Made by a program: the position numbers and the translations under genes. DNA of 9,064 nt from Alphaproteobacteria bacterium (GTDB taxonomy: Bacteria > Pseudomonadota > Alphaproteobacteria > Rhizobiales > Hyphomicrobiaceae). The notes below the pieces were generated by a model. The model worked only from the letters and a program-made list of their open reading frames with translations. It had not been told where the DNA came from and did no database searches. The stretch spans positions 1 through 9,064 of the forward strand of contig JAJRRE010000221.1 in NCBI GenBank assembly GCA_024279745.1, given 5' to 3'. Below are positions 1-6,500 of this stretch, piece by piece; the stretch's first letter is position 1; each line of letters begins with the position of its first letter.

Positions 1-759
1 ATTCATGGAGACAAGAAACATGAAAAGGACGTCGCGACTAATATCGATGAGCGGTCCGGCAAGTCCTTGAATGTCGCCGTCAGTGATCTATCGGACAAAG
101 TAAAAGAAGCGGCGGCGTCTATCGGCGCAAAAGAGGCGGCGTTAACAAGCGGTGAATTGTCTGTGCCATCGACAGCCGGGGAGGGAATTGCAGAGCCCGC
201 AAAAGTTGCTCAGGCAGGGGCGACAAATGATAGTTCAGCCAAATTCGATACATCCGCCGGTCCCGCGCAAACTGATGAGACGGTTCAGCCACGAGCGGGC
301 GATGATGGATCGAGCGTGATGGAGCGCATGGCGCGCAACAAAAAATCAAAATGGAAAACCGCCGCGCCGGAGCCGACTGGTCAATCCCTTGCGGGCCCCA
401 AGCCGTTAGTTGCGCGGCTCGAAGATCATGAGGGTGAGCCGACTGCCAGTGCACCAGCTTCCAGCGGCGACGAGCCAAAGAGTGAAACAAAGGATTCTGG
501 GCCGAAAGTTTTGGTTAAGCCCAAAATTTCCAATCGCGATCACGAAAACGTCGATGATGTGAAACCAGGTCCGGACGGTGCAGGGCAAGCCAGCGGTAAG
601 ACGTCAGGCGAGCTGGATGAGACCAGTACCGATGAGCGGGCCAAAGCAACGGCTACTGCTACTGGCACTGCTGGCGCGAAGGCCCCTGTTGCTGCACCCG
701 CGCGTCGCGCAAAGCCGCGCTTGTTGGAACGGCTTACCGGGATGGCAAAGGGCTCATAA
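1..759 (+). CDS. C-terminal part of an unrecognised low-complexity protein (5' end outside window)
   Basis: The frame is open from base 1 to the TAA at 757-759, giving 252 visible codons, so this is best read as the end of a longer gene. A TTG at 67 could serve as a start but has only a weak GAGCGG upstream and nothing forces it. The visible protein is rich in Ala, Pro, Ser, Thr, Lys, Glu and Asp, with no predicted membrane segment and no cysteine, and is probably disordered. Two short basic amphipathic stretches stand out: VMERMARNKKSKWK near visible residues 106-119, and RAKPRLLERLTGMAKGS at the extreme C-terminus. Conserved end motifs of this sort on disordered tails often bind partners, but I cannot name the family or function. 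It converges on the chrA gene across a 141-base gap. Confidence 0.6.
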   Translation: MHGDKKHEKDVATNIDERSGKSLNVAVSDLSDKVKEAAASIGAKEAALTSGELSVPSTAGEGIAEPAKVAQAGATNDSSAKFDTSAGPAQTDETVQPRAGDDGSSVMERMARNKKSKWKTAAPEPTGQSLAGPKPLVARLEDHEGEPTASAPASSGDEPKSETKDSGPKVLVKPKISNRDHENVDDVKPGPDGAGQASGKTSGELDETSTDERAKATATATGTAGAKAPVAAPARRAKPRLLERLTGMAKGS

Positions 760-801
760 TGCTGCCAGCGCACCCAAAAGGCGAACCGTCCCCATTGGCG
801 T

Positions 802-820
802 ACTGGTTGGCCGGACCAGT
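802..820. repeat. Small inverted repeat in the convergent gap
   Basis: ACTGGT (802-807) and ACCAGT (815-820) are perfect complements around a 7-base loop, TGGCCGG. This is the only clear structure in the gap 760-900 between two converging genes. It could act as a weak bidirectional transcription end, but neither side is followed by a run of T, so I do not call it an intrinsic terminator. I see nothing else in this gap. Confidence 0.3.
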
Positions 821-900
821 TGGATCAGCTTAAGATCGGGTGGCGCCATGTTCGTGTCATTGGTAAGCACCGGTAAAGCGACGCAAATCTATTGGCGCAT

Positions 901-2274
901 TTAAAAAGCCCCAAACTTCAAGACCAATGCCAGCGCCGCAGCCAGCAGGAGAACTTTGCCAATGGGCCAATGGCGGCCAAGCAATAATACGCCGCTGATA
1001 ACCGCCAGCACCACTACGCGCCAGTCCAGCGTGGATAGCTCAGGCACCCACAAATGCAACGGACCGCTGCGCGTTAGCGTGACGTTTTTGAAGAACACAT
1101 GCAGCGCAAACCACAAGGTCAGATTGAGAATGACACCGACCACCGCGGCTGTGATTGCCGACAATGCACTTTTTAATTTGGGTTGATTGTTGATCCACTC
1201 AATATAGGGCGCGCCGGCAAAGATCCATAAAAAGCACGGAGCGAAGGTCGCCCAAAGCGCAATCAGGGCGCCGGCAAGACCAGCCATTAAACTTGCGCCG
1301 CCGGCATGAGAATAGGCCGCCAGATAGCCGACAAATTCGGTAACCAATATCAGCGGCCCCGGTGTGGTCTCCGCCAGCCCGAGACCGTCCATCATCTGCC
1401 CGGCTTCAAGCCAGCCAAACCGCGTCACGACATCCTGGCCCATATAGGCCAGCACCGCATAGGCGCCGCCAAAGGTTACAACCGCCAGCTTGGAAAAGAA
1501 CCAGCCGATCTGGCTCAGCACATGATCTGTACCTATGGCCGCGCTGAGTGCCAGCAATGGTGCCAGCCAAATGACCAGCCAGACACCGACAGTGCGGGTA
1601 GTCTGGCCAAGCGGTACAGTCATCGGCACTTGCGCCGCATCCTGCTCGGCTTGGGTGATCACAGGCGTGCGCCAATAGCCATAAAGGGCGGCCAGGAACA
1701 CAATCAGCGGAAAAGGTAGCGCTAGAAAGAATATCGCAACGAATGAGGCCGCCGCAATGATCCAGTGTTCCGTGCGCGTCATGGCCCGCTTGGCAATGCG
1801 CAACAGCGCCTCCACCACGATCACCAATACGACGGCCTTAATGCCGAAGAATATCGCTTCGACAAGCGGCACATTACCAAAGGCGGCATAGATCATCGCC
1901 AGCGCCAGGACAACAATCGCGCCGGGCGTCACAAACAGGAGGCCCGCGGCCAGCCCGCCTTTGATCCCGTGCAGCCGCCAGCCGGCATAGGTCGCCAGCT
2001 GCATGGCTTCGGGGCCGGGAAGCAACATGCAAAAGCTCAGGGCGTTGAGATATTGGTTTTCGCTGAGCCATTTTTTCTCATCAACAATCATGCGGTGCAT
2101 CAATGCGATCTGCGCTGTCGGGCCGCCGAATGACAACAGCCCGATCTGCAGCCAGACTTTGAGCGCCTCTTTAAAGCCAGGCGGCTGGGTGCTCTGCGGC
2201 GTTACAGTTTCACTGGATAAGGGGGGCGCCGCTTCAGTGGCCGCTGCCGCATCATCGGGTTTGGGAGTACTCAT
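901..2274 (-). CDS. chrA: Chromate ion transporter family protein (ChrA, two-domain form)
   Basis: This is a polytopic inner-membrane protein of the CHR family, whose best-known members export chromate and confer chromate resistance. From Met at 2274 it is 457 residues. It shows the family's two homologous halves: the first has FGGP (49-52) and LLPGPEA (about 84-90), the second has TFGGAYAVL (267-275) and ETTPGP (302-307). A loop of about 30 hydrophilic residues separates the halves. The length fits the usual long-chain CHR form of about 400-450 residues. The first ~33 residues are Ala/Pro/Thr-rich and cytosolic-looking. I chose the start at 2274 because AGGA lies 9 bases upstream. An in-frame ATG at 2307 adds 11 residues but has no visible ribosome site. 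It follows the Crp/Fnr gene by 9-42 bases, so the two are probably co-transcribed. The family call is firm; the true substrate is not shown by sequence, since some homologues do not confer resistance. Confidence 0.92.
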   Translation of the reverse strand: MSTPKPDDAAAATEAAPPLSSETVTPQSTQPPGFKEALKVWLQIGLLSFGGPTAQIALMHRMIVDEKKWLSENQYLNALSFCMLLPGPEAMQLATYAGWRLHGIKGGLAAGLLFVTPGAIVVLALAMIYAAFGNVPLVEAIFFGIKAVVLVIVVEALLRIAKRAMTRTEHWIIAAASFVAIFFLALPFPLIVFLAALYGYWRTPVITQAEQDAAQVPMTVPLGQTTRTVGVWLVIWLAPLLALSAAIGTDHVLSQIGWFFSKLAVVTFGGAYAVLAYMGQDVVTRFGWLEAGQMMDGLGLAETTPGPLILVTEFVGYLAAYSHAGGASLMAGLAGALIALWATFAPCFLWIFAGAPYIEWINNQPKLKSALSAITAAVVGVILNLTLWFALHVFFKNVTLTRSGPLHLWVPELSTLDWRVVVLAVISGVLLLGRHWPIGKVLLLAAALALVLKFGAF

Positions 2275-2283
2275 CGGGCCTGG

Positions 2284-2287
2284 TCCT
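2284..2287 (-). promoter_or_regulatory. Ribosome binding site that decides the chrA start
   Basis: The minus strand reads AGGA here, followed by 9 bases and then ATG at 2274. The upstream in-frame ATG at 2307 is preceded by GCTGTCTGT, which has no Shine-Dalgarno match. The downstream start is therefore preferred. Confidence 0.5.
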
Positions 2288-2316
2288 GTCTGCCTGTTGC
2301 CGCTCATACAGACAGC

Positions 2317-3021
2317 TCAACCGTCGATTATTTTTTGCAAGGCGGCGATGTCGCATTGGAAGGTATTTTGCGCGTTTTCAACAATCAGCCCCTGGCGTTT
2401 AAATTCAGCCATGATGCGGCTGGCGGTCTCAGTGGTGATACCCAATATATCGCCCAGATCCTCGCGGCCAAACAAGCGGCACATATCGCCGGCACTGGAA
2501 TCGGACATGCGGATCAGCAGCCGGGCCACCCGTTGCCGCGCTGAGCCTGTAGAAAATCCGGTTAGCCAGAAATCGGCGTCGCTGACTGCTTTTTGCCAGC
2601 GTTTCATCAATTCGTTGAACAGGGCCGGATTGCCCTGGGCGAGGTTTTTAACTTCCTTGGCGGGCAGGCGGCAGATTTGCGTGCGGTGCAGCGCTATGGC
2701 GTCATGCAGATATTCGTCGCCTGCGAAACATTCCAGCCCGGTAACATCGCCGGCGCGCAGCAGCCGCACGATGCGCTGGGTACCGTCAGGTAGATATTGA
2801 ACCAGCTTCACCAGGCCCGAACGGATGGTATACATGGCGTTATGGCATTCGCCGGCGCGGTAAATTGGTGTGCCTTCGGGATAATCATATTGGTCAACCG
2901 GAGAGTGCAGCTTGGCGAAATCCTCTTCCTTCAAATCGGCAAACAGGGCGGTTTGGCGCAATTTGCAATTCATGCAATCTGCGACCCCGGTCCAGGCCTC
3001 ATTTGGTGCAACCATTTTCAT
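2317..3021 (-). CDS. Crp/Fnr family transcriptional regulator, FNR-like with an incomplete cysteine set
   Basis: A 234-residue DNA-binding regulator. An N-terminal cyclic-nucleotide-binding-type beta barrel spans about 27-120 (IYRAGE 53-58, IRSGLVKL 66-73, GDVTGLE 91-97). A dimerisation helix follows, then a winged helix-turn-helix at about 160-222. The recognition helix TTETASR (196-202) keeps the E-xx-SR pattern that in E. coli FNR (Glu209, Ser212, Arg213) reads TTGAT half-sites. Cys16 and Cys19 form a CxxC like FNR Cys20/Cys23, and Cys117 (ICRLP) sits where FNR Cys122 is (98 versus 99 residues from the second Cys). The position of FNR Cys29 is Ala25, so a standard four-Cys iron-sulfur site is incomplete. 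Other cysteines are at 59, 98, 181 and 223. The start at 3021 is preferred over the in-frame ATG at 3060 because AGGA lies 7 bases upstream. It probably leads an operon with chrA and is divergent from the giant repeat protein. Confidence 0.9.
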   Translation of the reverse strand: MKMVAPNEAWTGVADCMNCKLRQTALFADLKEEDFAKLHSPVDQYDYPEGTPIYRAGECHNAMYTIRSGLVKLVQYLPDGTQRIVRLLRAGDVTGLECFAGDEYLHDAIALHRTQICRLPAKEVKNLAQGNPALFNELMKRWQKAVSDADFWLTGFSTGSARQRVARLLIRMSDSSAGDMCRLFGREDLGDILGITTETASRIMAEFKRQGLIVENAQNTFQCDIAALQKIIDG

Positions 3022-3028
3022 ATGTTCA

Positions 3029-3032
3029 TCCT
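3029..3032 (-). promoter_or_regulatory. Ribosome binding site that decides the regulator start
   Basis: AGGA on the minus strand, 7 bases before ATG at 3021. The alternative ATG 13 codons upstream (3060) has only a weak GGCGGT close to it. The N-terminus MKMVAPNE that results leads directly into the CxxC motif, as in FNR-like proteins. Confidence 0.5.
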
Positions 3033-3139
3033 GGAAAAGTGGCAGCCATACTGCGCCCATACCGCCAATGCGCGGGTTGCACCAAGGTCACATAGTTTGC
3101 CGCCGAAGTCACGCGCGCGCCGCTTATTGCACTAGCGTG

Positions 3140-3167
3140 ATTATGCGGCGGGATCAGATGCGACAAA
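3140..3167 (-). promoter_or_regulatory. Candidate promoter for the regulator-chrA operon
   Basis: On the minus strand TTTGTC (3167-3162) is followed by a 16-base spacer and CATAAT (3145-3140), which matches the TATAAT box at 5 of 6 positions. The -35 match is weak. A start near 3133 would give a leader of about 110 bases before ATG 3021. This is a by-eye match only. Confidence 0.28.
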
Positions 3168-3178
3168 TACTGACGAAA

Positions 3179-3211
3179 CAATCAAAGATTGCATAAAAAT
3201 AAAAATCAATC
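3179..3211. repeat. Nested CAATC / GATTG inverted repeats over the candidate promoter
   Basis: CAATC occurs at 3179-3183, GATTG at 3187-3191 and CAATC again at 3207-3211. The first pair forms an inverted repeat with a 3-base centre, and the second pair one with a 15-base centre. Both overlap the -35 to -10 stretch of the plus-strand candidate promoter, which is where an operator would be expected. The pieces contain ATCAA (3181-3185 and 3205-3209), the complement of an FNR half-site, but not in the TTGAT-N4-ATCAA layout. Confidence 0.35.
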
Positions 3212-3217
3212 TATAGT
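3189..3217 (+). promoter_or_regulatory. Candidate promoter for the giant repeat protein gene
   Basis: TTGCAT (3189-3194) and TATAGT (3212-3217) are separated by exactly 17 bases of A-rich spacer. The -10 matches TATAAT at 5 of 6 positions, the -35 matches TTGACA only at TTG. Transcription would begin near 3224 and leave an untranslated leader of about 178 bases, long enough for post-transcriptional control. The spacer is flanked by GATTG and CAATC, so a bound protein would cover the promoter. Confidence 0.4.
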
Positions 3218-3305
3218 GGAAATATGAGGTATTCGGACTACACCGTTGAATAAAAACCAGAATATTCTTGATAGAAAACTCTTATGCCTCTCCGGTTACT
3301 TGCTA

Positions 3306-3330
3306 CTTAAGCTCTCGTTAACTAATTAAG
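3306..3330. repeat. CTTAA...TTAAG inverted repeat in the leader
   Basis: CTTAA (3306-3310) and TTAAG (3326-3330) are complementary across 15 bases that include the palindrome GTTAAC (3317-3322). It lies in the presumed leader of the giant gene. The stem is short and AT-rich, so it is unlikely to be stable as RNA; it could be a protein site or chance. Confidence 0.2.
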
Positions 3331-3360
3331 GTCATCCAGAGCACATAGGCCGAATTATTC

Positions 3361-3407
3361 CAGCATACGGCGCTTCCCACCACCCAAAGCCCGGTTGAGC
3401 CATGCTG
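3361..3407 (+). promoter_or_regulatory. Possible hairpin pairing with the start codon of the giant gene
   Basis: CAGCAT (3361-3366) is the exact complement of ATGCTG (3402-3407), which is the start codon plus second codon. Inside it, GGC (3369-3371) can pair with GCC (3399-3401), leaving a 2-base bulge, so 9 pairs close just over the start. A further GCTT/AAGC pairing (3372-3375 with 3387-3390) is possible in the loop. No good Shine-Dalgarno is visible; the nearest candidate, GGTTGAG (3393-3399), would lie mostly in the loop. An RNA hairpin here would hinder initiation unless opened. This is drawn by eye without an energy calculation. Confidence 0.35.
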
Positions 3408-3503
3408 AAAATTTCCCAACGACCTACAGCCCTAGCCATCTTTACTGTAATGGCGCTCGCATTTGCGCTCCTCAGTGCGGGGACGGTGAGCAGCGCCCAG
3501 GCT
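3402..3503 (+). other. Sec-type signal peptide of the giant protein
   Basis: Residues 1-34 show a short positive start (Lys3, Arg7), a hydrophobic core at about 10-27 (ALAIFTVMALAFALLSAG), and a small-residue cleavage site AQA at 32-34 before AAD. Cleavage one or two residues later is also possible. No lipobox Cys and no twin-arginine motif is present, so export by the general Sec route with signal peptidase I is expected. Confidence 0.85.
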
Positions 3504-6500
3504 GCGGCGGATCTACAAATCACCGGCTTGAATGTGGCGCCCGATCCAGCGGTTGCGGGCGGAACGTATACTTATGATGTCACGGTTGCCAATGGCGGCC
3601 AGGATCCGGCGCTAGGCTCAAAAGTCGTATTGCAACTCGATCCAAATGTGAGTTTTGTATCCAGCCCGGCGTGTAGTGCCACGCCAGGCAATACGGTGAC
3701 CTGTGATTTCGGCACTGTTGCAACATTGTCAAGCGGGGCAACACCCATAACGGTGCAAATCGTTGTGGCCCCAAGCACAGCCGGCTCTGTCACGGCCGTG
3801 GCAACAGTGTCCACAACCAGTGTTGATGGGAACGGCTTTAACGATACGCAGCAGGTTATCACCACCGTTGATGCGGGCGCCGATTTGTTCTTCCAGACCC
3901 TGAGCGCCGCACCCGACCCGGTAACCGCTGGCGGCTTTGTGACCTATAACGCTGTTCTGGGTAATTTGGGGCCCAATACGGCAACGGGTTCCACGGCCAA
4001 ATTCACCCTGCCGCCCGGGCTGAATTACGATTCTGAAAGCAGTGCCAATTGGAGCTGCGCGGCAGCGGGCAGTATTGTCACCTGTACGTCAGCAAGCAAT
4101 ATTCCAAGCGCCGGCGCTTCGCCGCCATTGACCTTCAAGGCCAAGGTTGTCGCCAATACAACCGGCACGCTGACAGTTTCCGCAACAGCCTCGTCGCCGC
4201 TGCGCGATGGTAATGAAACCAACAACACGACAACAATTGATGTGGTGGTCGTTGCCGGTACCGATATGACGGTGAGCAAGACCGTCGATGCTGATCCCGT
4301 TATTGCCTCGTCTCTTGTTACCTTTACATTGCAGGCCACCAATCTGGGCCCGTTTAGTGCTGATAGCGTCCAGGTCAGCGACGATCTGCCAGTTGGTTTT
4401 ACTAATGTAGCGGCAAACGGCGCAGGCTGGACGTGCACCGTTGCGCCGGTTGTTGTTGGCCTTGACACTGTGCAGAATGTCACCTGTGCGCGGCCCTTGC
4501 AGTCCGTGGGCGCCGCGCCGCCAATCACTGTGACAGCTACAGCGCCGCCAAATGCCACTATTCCGGCGACCGGGCGCAATGAAACGAATACTGCCAGGGT
4601 TCAAACGGTCACCGCCGATCCCATACCGCAGAACAATAGCGGCGCGATCACTTTTGCCCTGAAACGCAATGGCGCCGATCTCACGCCAACAATGTCGCGT
4701 GCGCCGTCGCCCGTTTCAATCAACGCAGATATAACGTCGACCATCCGCGTAAAAAATCTCGGGCCGCGCGATGCGACCGGCCAGGTCGGTATCCAGTATG
4801 AGCTGCAGCCGGGTGAGGCGTATCAGTCGGCGTCGGGGACCAACTGGTCCTGCGCAGCGCCGGTTGGCACGATTGTCACCTGTACCTGGAGCGGCGCCGG
4901 TCCGCTGATCGCCGGGGGCGCATCGACGCCGCCGCTGAATGTGGTGACGCGGGTGAGCGGTCCTGGCGTTTCGCTCAGCCGGGTATGTACCAGCACGACG
5001 GCCGGCTTCCCACCGGTCGAGAGCGATATAAACACCGGTGATGGCAATGACTGCGTGTCGCGCCAGACGCTGGTCTCGGCTGCATCGGCGGATCTGTTGT
5101 TGCAAAAAACCGTTGATATCCCTGTGCTGGCGGCAAACGTCAACACCATCACCTATACGCTGACGGTCACCAATAACGGCCCCGATGCGTCGCAAAATGT
5201 GATCCTGAGCGATCCTATTCCGATGTATAGCCCCGCCTTTAACGGGCGCGCCGCGACCAGTGTAAGCGGAACAATTTCCGGCGGCGGAACGTGTACCGGC
5301 ACTTCGACGCAAACCTGCAATCTGGGCACTATTGCCGCCAATGCGTCCAAGACCGTCACGATAACCGTCGATCGGCCGATGGTGCAGGGCAGCTGGCGCA
5401 ACAACGCGCAGGTGTTTTCAACGGTGACCGGCGATCCCAACCGCGCCGACAATTATGCCTTTGCCGATGTCACCATTGATCCGGTCACCGACATTGAAGT
5501 GACCGCTAAAACAGTGACGCCTGATCCGGTGCGCTCGGGGGTTGAAGCAACCTATGTGATCTCGCTGCGCAATAACGGCCCCTCACCAGCTGATAATGTT
5601 GTGCTGAGCGACGTCTTTACGATTGCTGCCGGGCATGGCGACTTTACATTCATTTCTGCGGTCGGGTCTGACGGTGCAACTTGCGGTGGCTATAATGCGG
5701 GCACGAAAACCGTGGCTTGCGATTTCGGTACGGTTCCCGCATTCGCCCTGCGTTCCATGACCGTCAAGATCAGGCCGAATTTCATGGCTGCCCCGCCGGC
5801 TGCGCGGCAGTTTTCGAATACTGCCAGCGCGGTCACGACAACAGCTGAAAATGACGCGGCGAATAACTCTAAAACGACGACGCTCACAATCGTTCCTGAT
5901 CTGATTGATGTAACAATTGCGCAAAAGGACCTTCTTGATCCGGTGCCCTTTGACGCCGCCGCTGCGGCCGATCCGACTAAAAACCTGATCGTCTACAAAA
6001 TTGATGTTAAAAATCTGGGGCCCTCATTTGCGACCGGCGTCAGCTACACCGATCAATATACGCAAGGCGCTGGGCGGACCTTGAGCTTTTTGTGCGATGT
6101 GCCGACCGCAACGGCGGCTTCAACCTGTGCCGGTGTGTTGCCGGCAAGTCAGATTTGCGCGGGCGGCGGCGGCATTGGTTCGGCCGTCACATGTAACGTG
6201 GGAGATCTCGCCGCCAGTCAAAGCGTCACCCGTTATCTGATTTATAAGGTCGATAGTCTGCCGGCGGTGACGGGCGATACTTTTATCAAGACGTCTGTCG
6301 TTACAGCCAATGAAGTTGAAACACTGCCGCTGACCAATAACACCGCCGAAGAGCGGACTACCGTTCGCGTGCTTGCGGATATGGAGCTGACCAGCAAGGT
6401 CGCCTCTCCTGCAACGGTATCGCTCAATGAGCCCTTCACCTGGACCGTCACCCTGACCAATAAGGGGGCAGGCTCCGCCGACAATGTGGTGCTGAGCGAT

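Larger units (their letters stand above)
3022..3401. other. Divergent intergenic region between the regulator and the giant repeat gene
   Basis: These 380 bases separate two divergently transcribed genes. The half next to the regulator (to about 3145) is GC-rich, and a stretch from about 3165 to 3330 is clearly AT-rich, as expected of a shared promoter zone. I see candidate promoters in both directions, a CAATC/GATTG repeat cluster and a start-codon hairpin, listed separately. No open frame here looks like a gene and no RNA gene is recognised. Confidence 0.6.

Noticed and set aside
67..759. TTG at 67 as the true start of the first gene
   Set aside because: The same frame is open without a stop to base 1 and the residues upstream have the same composition, so a gene continuing from outside the window is the simpler reading.
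802..820. Intrinsic terminator between the converging genes
   Set aside because: The 6-base stem has no T-run on either strand, so it was kept only as an inverted repeat.
578..904. Plus-strand open frame of 108 codons overlapping the end of the first gene
   Set aside because: Its product is Arg/Leu-rich with no domain pattern and it lies mostly in another frame of the first gene; no ribosome site is visible.
2003..2800. Plus-strand open frame of 265 codons across the chrA and regulator genes
   Set aside because: It is antisense to two genes with clear family motifs and its translation has no coherent domain.
3181..3209. FNR box in the divergent region
   Set aside because: Two ATCAA half-sites exist (3181-3185 and 3205-3209), but they have the same orientation and sit 24 bases apart, not as TTGAT-N4-ATCAA.
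3300..3401. Cyclic-di-GMP or other riboswitch in the leader of the giant gene
   Set aside because: The leader length and adhesin target made this tempting, but I cannot match the conserved core of any known riboswitch class.
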